Below, piece after piece: positions 1 through 7,142 of a stretch of DNA of 8,824 nucleotides. Position 1 is the stretch's first letter. Each line of letters begins with the position of its first letter. The position numbers and the translations under genes were made by a program. Source of the stretch: Deltaproteobacteria bacterium. GTDB taxonomy: Bacteria > Desulfobacterota > DSM-4660 > Desulfatiglandales > Desulfatiglandaceae. The notes under the pieces are model-generated. The model was not told the origin of the DNA, did not search any database, and worked only from the letters and a program-made list of their open reading frames with translations. The stretch is taken from positions 1 through 8,824 of the forward strand of contig JAFDJF010000117.1 of the NCBI GenBank assembly GCA_019307645.1, read 5' to 3'.

Positions 1-930
1 CAGAAAATGGGGTTGACCGGTTTGGGGATAACGAACATAGAAAATGCCTCGGCGAGCGGTTCTTCGGCATTTAGAGAGGCATTTCTGGCCGTATCTTCCG
101 GCGCCCACGATATGGCCATGGCGTTCGGCGTTGACAAAACCAAAGTAAGTGAAAAATCAAAATCAGACACAAAAAAAGAAATCAAGATCGGTGAATCAAA
201 AATCCGCAGACCGGCTGCAATATTTGCCTCCATGGCAAAGCAGCACATGGAGGAATATGGAACTACCATTGATCAGCTGGCACAAATCGCTGTAAAAAAC
301 AGATACCATGCGAGTCTCAATCCCTTTGCTCAATTTCAAAAGGCCGTCACATTGGAAGAAATCCATAATGCCCGTTTGGTTGAGGAGCCCTTAACCAAGT
401 TGCACTGCTGTCCATGGGGGGACGGCGCCGCCGCAGTCATTGTCTGTGCAAAGGAGGTTGCAAAAGATTATACGAACAAAGTCTGCCCGCGCATTTCAGC
501 TTCGGTCATCAAAAGCATACATCCCAATGGAGACCCTCTGTTCTCTTTGACACAGCAACCCGCACATCTCGCCTATGAGACGGCCGGAATTGATCCCAAA
601 GACCTTGATCTCATCGAATTGCACGAGGCATTTACCATTGAGGAAATTATTTATGCCGAAGCCCTTGGATTATGCGAAAGAGGAGAAGGCGGGCGCCTGG
701 CCGAAGAAGGGACCACTTCTCTAAACGGCACCCATGTCATCAACAGCAGTGGCGGTCTTCTTGGCATGGGACACCCCCTTGGGCCCACCGGTGTGGGTCA
801 GATTGCGGAGATTCTTTGGCAAATGCGAGGAGAATGCGGAAAAAGACAGATCAGCAAGCCCGTAAATCTGGCTCTGGCCCACATGATCGGAGCCGGCGGG
901 GTGTGTGTCATTCATTTGTTTAAAAAGTAA
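1..930 (+). CDS. Thiolase-family protein (SCP-x type), 5' partial, Ser at nucleophile position
   Basis: The reading frame is open from base 1, so the gene starts outside the window. About 309 residues are visible; full-length relatives have about 385-400, so roughly the first 75-90 are missing, and the Met at base 7 is internal. Thiolase landmarks follow in order: the nucleophile loop NIENASASGS (bases 34-60), LHEAF (His codon 622-624), and GMGHPLGPTG (His codon 772-774). The tail is HMIGAGGVCVIHLFKK. This pattern fits thiolases that pair with a DUF35 Zn-ribbon protein, such as BbsB of anaerobic toluene degradation or archaeal acetoacetyl-CoA thiolase. Such enzymes cleave a 3-oxoacyl-CoA with CoA in the cytoplasm. 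Relatives normally read ENACASGS; here codon 49-51 is TCG (Ser), so the acyl-accepting Cys is absent. It may be a degenerate thiolase, or a thiolase-fold aldolase like those of steroid side-chain breakdown. The next gene follows after 25 bases, suggesting one operon. Family assignment is confident; the reaction is not. Confidence 0.85.
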   Translation, partial: QKMGLTGLGITNIENASASGSSAFREAFLAVSSGAHDMAMAFGVDKTKVSEKSKSDTKKEIKIGESKIRRPAAIFASMAKQHMEEYGTTIDQLAQIAVKNRYHASLNPFAQFQKAVTLEEIHNARLVEEPLTKLHCCPWGDGAAAVIVCAKEVAKDYTNKVCPRISASVIKSIHPNGDPLFSLTQQPAHLAYETAGIDPKDLDLIELHEAFTIEEIIYAEALGLCERGEGGRLAEEGTTSLNGTHVINSSGGLLGMGHPLGPTGVGQIAEILWQMRGECGKRQISKPVNLALAHMIGAGGVCVIHLFKK

Positions 931-944
931 AACAGGATCTGTAC

Positions 945-948
945 AGGA
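945..948 (+). promoter_or_regulatory. Ribosome binding site supporting the GTG start at 956
   Basis: AGGA lies 7 bases before GTG 956. The ATG at 905 in the same frame would overlap the thiolase by 26 bases and add 17 residues that do not look like the family N-terminus. The peptide from GTG begins VAKLLWQPTEERI, which matches the usual start of acetoacetyl-CoA synthetases. Confidence 0.7.
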
Positions 949-955
949 ACCAACA

Positions 956-2908
956 GTGGCCAAGCTTTTGTGGCAACCAACTGAAGAGAGAATCAAAAGT
1001 ACTAACATGTACCGGTTCATGGGCTTCATCAATGACAGGTATGGCAAAAATTTTAAGGAGTATGCTTCTCTCTACCATTGGTCCACTGAAAACATCCCGG
1101 ATTTCTGGGCAGCATTTTGGGAGTTTGCTGAGATCAAGGCCTCAAGGCCTTATGATCAGGTCATCGACGACTTGACCAGGATGCCGGGCGCTAAATGGTT
1201 TTCAGACGCCAGGCTCAATTTTGCAGAAAACCTTCTTCGCTTCAGGGATGATCGCGTGGCTTTGATTTTCAAGGGAGAGGATCGCGAGTCCACGAAAATG
1301 ACCTATGCGGAGCTCTACAATGAAGTGGCCCGGGTTGCCAAATCATTAAGAGCGACCGGCGTCCGGATCGGCGACCGGGTGGTGGGCTTTATGCCTAATA
1401 TGCCGGAGACTGTCATTGCAATGCTCGCTGCCGCCAGCATCGGGGCGGTGTGGTCCTCGTGCTCTCCGGATTTTGGAATCAAGGGGGTTCTGGATCGATT
1501 TGGCCAGATCAAGCCCAGGGTCTTGTTCACAGCCGACGGGTACTGGTTCAAGGGGAAAAAACTGGATTCTATAGAGCGCATCTCAAACATCTTAAAAGCA
1601 CTTCCGAGCATCGAACAGGTGGTGGTAGTGCCATATACCGAGCAAAATCCCGATATCAGCGCCATCCCCAATGCCATTATGTATGGTGAATTTGAGTCTC
1701 TTGAATCAGACCTTGAAATTGAATTCGAACAACTCCCCTTTGATCATCCGCTCTATATCATGTACTCATCCGGCACGACCGGTCTTCCCAAATGCATGGT
1801 CCAGAGTGCAGGGGGCATCCTACTGGAACAAATGAAAGAACTCTTGCTGCATACGGATCTGAAACGGGAAGACACGATTTTTTACTTTACCACCTGCGGC
1901 TGGATGATGTGGAATTGGCTCATCAGCTCACTGGCAGGAGGGGCCAGCCTGGTCCTGTTTGACGGAAATCCGTTTTATCCTGACCCGGGGGCTCTTTGGA
2001 AGATGGCCCAGGATGAAAAGATCACCATTTTCGGAACCAGTGCAGGGTACATTGCCGCGCTTCAGAATACGGGGATCAAGCCCGGGCAGATGTATGATCT
2101 CAGATCGATAAAGGCTATTCTTTCAACCGGATCCCCCCTTTCAGAGGAAAATTTTAAGTACATCTACAGCGAGCTGAAATCAGATGTTCAACTGGCCTCT
2201 GTTTCCGGAGGTTCAGATATAAACGGGTGCTTTGTCATGGGAAATCCCATGGGGCCGGTGTATTCAGGGGAAATTCAGTGCAGAGGTTTGGGGTTGAAGG
2301 TGGAGGCCTTTGATGATGAGGGTAGATCGGTGATCAATCAGCAGGGGGAGTTGGTCTGCACAGCAGCCATCCCTGCCATGCCCATCTGTTTCTGGGACGA
2401 TCCCAACAGTGAGAAATACCACGCTGCCTATTTTGATGTGTACCCAAACGTGTGGCGGCACGGAGATTTCATAGAAATCAATGATCGCGGAGGCGTTGTC
2501 ATTTACGGAAGATCGGATGCCACCCTTAACCCCGGCGGGGTCCGGATCGGTACTGCCGAGATCTACCGTCAAATGGAACAGCTGGACGAAATTGAAGACA
2601 GTATTGTGGTGGGCCAGGACTGGAAAAACGATATCCGCGTGGTTCTTTTCGTCAAAATGGCCAATGCTTTCGATTTAACTGAAGAGATTAAAAACAAGAT
2701 CAAGCAAACAATCCGTACAAATGCTTCTCCACGACATGTCCCTGCCAAGATATTGGCCGTCCCGGATATTCCGTATACGCATAACATGAAGAAAGTTGAA
2801 TTGGCTGTCAAGAAAACCATTGAAAACCAGCCTGTGCTCAACAAAGACAGCTTTAACAATCCGGAAATTTTGGACTACTTTATCGGTCTAAAAGAGCTAC
2901 AGTCTTAA
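956..2908 (+). CDS. Acetoacetyl-CoA synthetase (acetoacetate-CoA ligase)
   Basis: This is an ANL-superfamily adenylating enzyme that makes acetoacetyl-CoA from acetoacetate, ATP and CoA through an acyl-AMP intermediate. From GTG 956 it has 650 residues, the usual length for the family. The N-terminal region LLWQPTEERIKSTNMYRFM and the following WSTENIPDFWAAFWEF are typical of acetoacetyl-CoA synthetases rather than acetyl-CoA synthetases. The phosphate-binding motif YSSGTTGLPK is at residues 270-279. SVSGGSDINGCF and GRSDATLNPGGVRIGTAEIY are the nucleotide and hinge motifs. The C-terminal adenylation Lys is K612, in PYTHNMKKVELAVKK, at the place of the SGK lysine. The gene appears intact. It lies 25 bases after the thiolase stop and 83 bases before the dehydrogenase. 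With a working thiolase it would turn acetoacetate into two acetyl-CoA. A related 3-oxo acid is an alternative substrate. The family call is very sure; the physiological substrate is inferred. Confidence 0.95.
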   Translation: MAKLLWQPTEERIKSTNMYRFMGFINDRYGKNFKEYASLYHWSTENIPDFWAAFWEFAEIKASRPYDQVIDDLTRMPGAKWFSDARLNFAENLLRFRDDRVALIFKGEDRESTKMTYAELYNEVARVAKSLRATGVRIGDRVVGFMPNMPETVIAMLAAASIGAVWSSCSPDFGIKGVLDRFGQIKPRVLFTADGYWFKGKKLDSIERISNILKALPSIEQVVVVPYTEQNPDISAIPNAIMYGEFESLESDLEIEFEQLPFDHPLYIMYSSGTTGLPKCMVQSAGGILLEQMKELLLHTDLKREDTIFYFTTCGWMMWNWLISSLAGGASLVLFDGNPFYPDPGALWKMAQDEKITIFGTSAGYIAALQNTGIKPGQMYDLRSIKAILSTGSPLSEENFKYIYSELKSDVQLASVSGGSDINGCFVMGNPMGPVYSGEIQCRGLGLKVEAFDDEGRSVINQQGELVCTAAIPAMPICFWDDPNSEKYHAAYFDVYPNVWRHGDFIEINDRGGVVIYGRSDATLNPGGVRIGTAEIYRQMEQLDEIEDSIVVGQDWKNDIRVVLFVKMANAFDLTEEIKNKIKQTIRTNASPRHVPAKILAVPDIPYTHNMKKVELAVKKTIENQPVLNKDSFNNPEILDYFIGLKELQS

Positions 2909-2955
2909 TGATCGCGAGTTTTGAAAACGTCTTGAAGGTAAAGGTTTAAATTATC

Positions 2956-2969
2956 CCGGCCGTTGCCGG
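2956..2969 (+). other. Short GC hairpin in the gap before the dehydrogenase
   Basis: CCGGC and GCCGG form a perfect 5-bp stem around a 4-base loop. No T-run follows, so this is not a convincing intrinsic terminator. It may be a minor RNA structure or chance. A second, weaker inverted repeat, GTTTT-G-AAAAC, is at 2918-2928. Confidence 0.3.
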
Positions 2970-2991
2970 TGCAGAGTATAAGGGGCATGAA

Positions 2992-4197
2992 ATGGATTTT
3001 AGGTTTACAAAAGAACAAGAAGAACTTAAGGCGAGTTTTGTAGAATTCTTCAAGGAGGCAATGAAAGAGGCCCCGCCCGTATATTTAAATTCCGGCATCG
3101 AGGCGGCCTACGAAACCGACGAAGGATTTGCATTCCATAGAAGAATGCAAAAAGAGCTCGGCAAAAAAGGATGGCTTGCCATGGCGTGGCCCAAGGAATA
3201 TGGCGGACAGGATGCCCCGATTATTGACCAGCTGATTTTCAATCAGGTCAGAGAGGCGAGTGGGTGCCCGGGTTATGATTATCAGGGCATCGGCATGTTT
3301 GCGCCCACTTTGATTGTATCTGCCGATGAAGATCAAAAAGCCCGTCTTCTTCCCCCCATTGCCAAAGGAGAGGTCCAGTACTGCCAGGGGTGGAGCGAGC
3401 CGGACGCAGGTTCCGATCTGGCCGCATTGTCCACCACGGCAATCAGGGATGGGGATGAGTATGTGGTAAACGGCCAGAAGACCTGGACCTCAATGGCCCA
3501 TCGTGCCGAATCCATATTTTTGCTGGCACGTACTGACCCGAATTCAACACGAAGTAAGGGGCTTTCCGCGTTCCACGTGGACATGAAGACACCCGGAATC
3601 GAAGTTCGACCATTGTATTCAATGAGCGGCGTTCATGTGTATAATGACATCTATTTCAAGGATGTGCGGATTCCGGCCCGGGACCTGATCGGCGGCGAAG
3701 GCAACGGTTGGGCCGTGACCATGAACACCATGAATTTTGAACGATCCGGCATGGGTCTTTTTGCAATGGCTGAGAGAGAATTTTATAAAATTATCGATTA
3801 CATAAAGAAAACCAAACGAAACGGCAAATACCTTTCCGAAGACCCTGTAATCCGCCAGACAGTCGCCAAAATATATGCTGAAATTGAGGGCGGCAAAATG
3901 ATGGGCTACAGGATTGCCTGTATTCAGGAAAAAAGCGGCCTCATTATGGCCGCCTCTGTGGCATCAGAATCCAAGGTGTTTGGCAGTGAGTTGATTAAAC
4001 GCGTATGTTCCTTGGCAACAGAAGTCATGGGACTCTATGGGATGTTGGAACTGTCCGAATGGGCGCCACTGGATAATATCGTTGAATTCTATCAGTTTGC
4101 TCCCGGACTAACCATTGCCATGGGCAGCAACGAGATCCAGCGTTGCATCATTGCGTGGCTCGGTTTGAGATTGCCCAGGATAAAGCTGAAGGAATAA
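2992..4197 (+). CDS. Acyl-CoA dehydrogenase family protein
   Basis: A 401-residue FAD-dependent acyl-CoA dehydrogenase of full family length. It would introduce an alpha,beta double bond into an acyl-CoA and pass electrons to an electron-transfer flavoprotein in the cytoplasm. The N-terminal helical domain (about 1-125) contains GWLAMAWPKEYGG (60-72). The beta domain holds the flavin and substrate signature QGWSEPDAGSDLAAL (132-146) and NGQKTWTS. The C-terminal helical domain ends with MGSNEIQR (377-384) and IIAWLGLRLPR. At the place of the medium-chain enzyme's catalytic Glu376 there is Met377. Instead Glu250 in NFERSG sits where isovaleryl-CoA dehydrogenase carries its base Glu254, so Glu250 is the likely base. 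AGGGG at 2981-2985, 6 bases before the ATG, supports the start. BbsG-type benzylsuccinyl-CoA dehydrogenases are possible relatives given the neighbours. The substrate, perhaps a branched, aryl or dicarboxylic acyl-CoA, is inference. Confidence 0.95.
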   Translation: MDFRFTKEQEELKASFVEFFKEAMKEAPPVYLNSGIEAAYETDEGFAFHRRMQKELGKKGWLAMAWPKEYGGQDAPIIDQLIFNQVREASGCPGYDYQGIGMFAPTLIVSADEDQKARLLPPIAKGEVQYCQGWSEPDAGSDLAALSTTAIRDGDEYVVNGQKTWTSMAHRAESIFLLARTDPNSTRSKGLSAFHVDMKTPGIEVRPLYSMSGVHVYNDIYFKDVRIPARDLIGGEGNGWAVTMNTMNFERSGMGLFAMAEREFYKIIDYIKKTKRNGKYLSEDPVIRQTVAKIYAEIEGGKMMGYRIACIQEKSGLIMAASVASESKVFGSELIKRVCSLATEVMGLYGMLELSEWAPLDNIVEFYQFAPGLTIAMGSNEIQRCIIAWLGLRLPRIKLKE

Positions 4198-4270
4198 TCC
4201 ATGAGGGTTAGCCGGGTCGTCCATAAAAAAACGGATCAAGAGAAAAAACTTTTAAGAGTCTGATCAAGTG

Positions 4271-4276
4271 AGGAGG
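4271..4276 (+). promoter_or_regulatory. Strong ribosome binding site of the crotonase gene
   Basis: A perfect AGGAGG core lies 7 bases before ATG 4284. It fixes that start and is among the strongest translation signals in the window. Confidence 0.9.
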
Positions 4277-4283
4277 CGTACAT

Positions 4284-5084
4284 ATGACGAAAAATGATTT
4301 GGAACATCTGATAGTCACTCATGATTCCGGTGTAATGGTTATCACCCTGAACCGTCCACAATCTATGAACACGATAAATACCACCACGATCCGCGAACTC
4401 CTTCAGAACCTGAATTCAGCAAAGACCGATGACCGGGTGCGGGCCGTTCTGCTGCGTGCCACCGGGCGGGCCTTCTGCGCAGGTGGCGACATGAGTGACC
4501 AGAAGGACGCCGACTTTAGTCAATTGAGCTTCTGGGTGAAAGGCTTCGTGGCATCTATGAGCGAGGTGTACCTGTCTATGTTGAATATGCAGAAGCCTGT
4601 TGTCTGTGCAGTCAATGGCATTGCTGCAGGCGGGGGCTTTGCCCTCCCCCTGGCATCTGACATCGTAATCGCTTCAGAGGCTGCCAAGTTCTCTGTGGTC
4701 TTCGCCCGCACCGGCCTGGGTGTGGAGGCCTGCGTAGGGTATTTGCTCCCCCGCACAGTGGGCCTTCACAAAGCCAAGGAACTGATCTTCTTTGCAGACA
4801 CGATAGATGCAAGCGAGGCAGATCGCATAGGCCTGGTCAACAAAGTCGTCCCTGCGGACAGGCTGGATGGGGAATCACTTGATGTGGCAAGGCGTCTGGC
4901 ATCCGGCCCTACCAAAGCGCTGGGCCTGTCAAAGGCCATCGTACATCGAGGCCTGGATATGGATTTGGCCTCGAGCGTGGAGATGGAGAGCTGGTGTCAG
5001 GCATTGTGTGTCCAGACAGAAGATTTTGTTGAGGGAAGGATGGCCTTTCTGGATAAACGGGCTCCGAATTTCAAAGGAAAGTAG
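4284..5084 (+). CDS. Enoyl-CoA hydratase/isomerase (crotonase) family protein
   Basis: A 266-residue crotonase-fold enzyme, intact and of normal length. Both oxyanion-hole segments are present: AFCAGGDMSD (63-72) and VNGIAAGGGFAL (110-121). The C-terminal part has the usual ASEADRIGLVNKVVP and GPTKALGLSK segments. The two classical hydratase glutamates are missing. The position of rat Glu144 (GGGCE) is Ala120, and that of Glu164 (QPEI) is Phe140. The segment FARTGLGVEACVGYLLPRTVG (140-160) aligns better with PaaG-like isomerases, whose catalytic Asp in the PDSGG motif corresponds here to Glu148. An isomerase or other crotonase reaction is therefore as likely as simple hydration. In operon context it would act on the dehydrogenase product. 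The gaps are 86 bases upstream and 36 bases downstream. The superfamily is certain; the reaction is open. Confidence 0.95.
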   Translation: MTKNDLEHLIVTHDSGVMVITLNRPQSMNTINTTTIRELLQNLNSAKTDDRVRAVLLRATGRAFCAGGDMSDQKDADFSQLSFWVKGFVASMSEVYLSMLNMQKPVVCAVNGIAAGGGFALPLASDIVIASEAAKFSVVFARTGLGVEACVGYLLPRTVGLHKAKELIFFADTIDASEADRIGLVNKVVPADRLDGESLDVARRLASGPTKALGLSKAIVHRGLDMDLASSVEMESWCQALCVQTEDFVEGRMAFLDKRAPNFKGK

Positions 5085-5107
5085 CTGTTCTCAAAACCAA
5101 TCGAAAT

Positions 5108-5114
5108 GGGAGGT
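5108..5114 (+). promoter_or_regulatory. Ribosome binding site choosing ATG 5121 over ATG 5106
   Basis: GGGAGGT lies 6 bases before ATG 5121. An in-frame ATG at 5106 overlaps this site and has no comparable motif of its own. The five extra residues it would add (MGGST) are simply the translated ribosome binding site. Confidence 0.8.
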
Positions 5115-5120
5115 AGCACT

Positions 5121-6389
5121 ATGGAGAACCAGGATAGTCTGCTGGGAGAATGCCGGGTTCTGGACCTGACCGATGAGAAGGGGTGCTTGTGCGGGAAGAT
5201 CCTGGGCGATTTTGGTGCCGACGTGATCAAGATTGAGAAACCGGAGGGTGATCCTTCCCGTAACATTGGTCCCTTCTATAAGGATATCTCCGACCCGGAG
5301 AAAAGCCTCTTCTGGTTTGCTACCAACACCAGCAAGAGAGGTGTAACCCTGAATATTGAAGTGCCTGATGGCCAACGAATATTCAAGAAATTGGCTAAGA
5401 CCGCAGATTTTGTGATTGAGTCCTTTGACCCGGGATATATGGATGCACTGGGCCTGGGATATTCGGAACTTGAGAGGATAAAGCACGATATCATTATGAC
5501 CTCCATCACCCCATTTGGGCAAACCGGACCCTATTCCAAATACCAGGCTACCGATCTCGTTGGTGTGGCCATGGGAGGCCTGGCACGTATCCTGGGCGAC
5601 CTGGGCCGTCCTCCAGTGCGCATGAGTTGCGATCCCCAGGCCTATTTCCAGGCCGGTATTCATGGCGTTACAGGTTTAATGGTAGCCCACTACCATCGAG
5701 AAATCACAGGGGAAGGGCAGCATGTGGATGTCTCGATGCAAGAGGCCGTGCAAATCAGTACGATGAACACTATCGAAGCGTACGATCTGATGAAGGTCAA
5801 CATCATTGGTATGGGTCAGTTTTTGGTAAGTCCTCGACCCGAGCCGTTGGGCCCCCTCTTTTTACGTTTTGTCGTCCCGTGCAAAGACGGGCATGTTGTG
5901 CTGTATTTCATCGGTGGCATGGCTGTCGGGATTCATTCATCTACAGCCTTAATTCATTGGGCCAACGAGGAAGGGATGGCATTGGAACTCAAGGACTATG
6001 ACTTCAAACAGTGGGATGGGTCAACCATGACACAGCAGGACTATGACGGTCTCATTAAGGGCATCGGTGAGTTTTTGATGACCAAGACTAAAGATGAACT
6101 CCTGGAAGGAGCAGTTCAGCGGGGCATCATGATGGCACCTTGCGCTACCATGGCCGATATCCTGAAGAATCGCCAACTTGAGGCAAGAGAATTCTGGGTG
6201 GAAGTGAATCACCCTGAGTTGGGGGAATCCATCACTTATCCCGGTGCTCCGGTGAAGTTGAGCGAGGCGCCTTGGGCAATCCAGCGCCGTGCGCCACTGA
6301 TTGGTGAGCACAATGAAGAAATCTATGGAAAAGAGATGGGCTTTTCTGATGAGGAAATCACTGCGCTGAAGGTCCGGCGCATTATTTGA
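5121..6389 (+). CDS. Class III CoA-transferase (CaiB/BaiF family), probably non-catalytic partner subunit
   Basis: A 422-residue class III (family III) CoA-transferase, full length. Family features include LGDFGADVIKIEKPEGDP near the N-terminus, NTSKRGVTLNI, TSITPFGQTGPYSKY, TGEGQHVDVSMQEAV and the closing RAPLIGEHNEEIY. In formyl-CoA transferase the catalytic residue is Asp169, in GDSNTGMH. The equivalent stretch here is AYFQAGIH, with Tyr175 at the Asp position. An Asp171 lies nearby, four residues too early. By contrast, the next gene has the Asp in perfect register. This suggests a two-subunit enzyme with one catalytic and one supporting chain, comparable to BbsE/BbsF, which moves CoA from succinyl-CoA to benzylsuccinate. 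The next gene begins 36 bases downstream with its own ribosome binding site. The family is sure; the non-catalytic role is inferred from my manual alignment, and the CoA donor and acceptor are unknown. Confidence 0.9.
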   Translation: MENQDSLLGECRVLDLTDEKGCLCGKILGDFGADVIKIEKPEGDPSRNIGPFYKDISDPEKSLFWFATNTSKRGVTLNIEVPDGQRIFKKLAKTADFVIESFDPGYMDALGLGYSELERIKHDIIMTSITPFGQTGPYSKYQATDLVGVAMGGLARILGDLGRPPVRMSCDPQAYFQAGIHGVTGLMVAHYHREITGEGQHVDVSMQEAVQISTMNTIEAYDLMKVNIIGMGQFLVSPRPEPLGPLFLRFVVPCKDGHVVLYFIGGMAVGIHSSTALIHWANEEGMALELKDYDFKQWDGSTMTQQDYDGLIKGIGEFLMTKTKDELLEGAVQRGIMMAPCATMADILKNRQLEAREFWVEVNHPELGESITYPGAPVKLSEAPWAIQRRAPLIGEHNEEIYGKEMGFSDEEITALKVRRII

Positions 6390-6425
6390 TACTCTGGTCA
6401 ACATATTCCAGCCTTGGAGGGAACA

Positions 6426-7142
6426 ATGACAAAACAGGTGTTCAAGGGACTTAACGTTGCCGACTTTTCCTGGTCCGGTGTTGGCCCGATGGTGGGGCGA
6501 GAACTGGCTGTTCATGGCGCCACTGTTATCCGCATTGAGAGTCACCGTCGACCCTGTCCTCTTAGATCCATGGCTCCCTTCAAGGATGGCATAACAGGCA
6601 TCAACCGAAGTGGGGTATTCGCTGAGTTCAATAATCAAAAATATGGCATGACTCTGGATCTCAGCCATCCTAAAAGCAAGGAGGTCACCCAGAGGATCGT
6701 AGCCTGGGCCGATATCATCAGTGACAGCATGACCCCGGGGACACTGACTAAATACGGCTTGGATTACGAGAGCTGCCGTGAGATTAACCCGAGAGTTATC
6801 TATTTCAGCACGACGATGCAAGGGCAATATGGTCCACACCGCGATTTCCAGGGGTTTGGGCACCATGCTAACGCTTTGTTCGGCGTTTCCGAGGCTACCG
6901 GCTGGCCGGACGGCGAGCCAAACCTCGGAGGAACTGCCTATTCCGACTATATTTCTCCCTGGTATTTGATAATTGCTGTAATCGGGGCCCTCATTCGGCG
7001 ACGCAGGACGGGGAAAGGTATGTACATCGAGCAGTCGCAGTTGGAAGCCGGGTTGAATTTCATGGCACCTCATCAACCGTATTCTTGGCCGGATGGGCAA
7101 TCGGGATCGGGAGATGTCTCCTCATGGGGTCTATCCATGTGA
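6426..7142 (+). CDS. Class III CoA-transferase, catalytic-type subunit, N-terminal part of frameshifted gene
   Basis: This frame encodes the N-terminal half of a CaiB/BaiF-type transferase starting at ATG 6426, with GGAGG 5 bases before it (6416-6420). An upstream in-frame TTG at 6414 is less likely. Recognisable segments are GLNVADFSWSGVGPMVGREL, HGATVIRIES, NNQKYGMTLDL and TTMQGQYGPHRDFQGFGHH. Next come YSDYISPWYLIIAVIGAL and TGKGMYIEQSQLEAGLNFMAP. Asp174 in YSDY aligns without gaps with Asp169 of formyl-CoA transferase, so the catalytic residue is present. After MAP (bases 7062-7070) the frame loses family similarity and stops at 7140-7142. The protein continues in another frame from about 7075. 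It is the likely partner of the preceding subunit. The 239-residue product alone would lack the C-terminal half of an interlocked fold and probably be inactive. A true mutation and an assembly error both remain possible. Confidence 0.85.
   Translation: MTKQVFKGLNVADFSWSGVGPMVGRELAVHGATVIRIESHRRPCPLRSMAPFKDGITGINRSGVFAEFNNQKYGMTLDLSHPKSKEVTQRIVAWADIISDSMTPGTLTKYGLDYESCREINPRVIYFSTTMQGQYGPHRDFQGFGHHANALFGVSEATGWPDGEPNLGGTAYSDYISPWYLIIAVIGALIRRRRTGKGMYIEQSQLEAGLNFMAPHQPYSWPDGQSGSGDVSSWGLSM

Noticed and set aside
905..955. ATG 905 as the start of the acetoacetyl-CoA synthetase
   Set aside because: It adds 17 unrelated residues and overlaps the thiolase, while GTG 956 has a spaced AGGA and gives the family's normal N-terminus.
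2918..2969. Terminator between the synthetase and dehydrogenase genes
   Set aside because: The hairpins are short and lack a following T-run.
5091..5663. Minus-strand open frame of 190 codons
   Set aside because: It is fully opposite the start of the first CoA-transferase and its product has no recognisable domain.
6021..7100. Long minus-strand open frame of 359 codons
   Set aside because: It lies opposite two clear CoA-transferase genes whose conserved motifs explain the sequence. Its product shows no family motif, so it is an antisense shadow.
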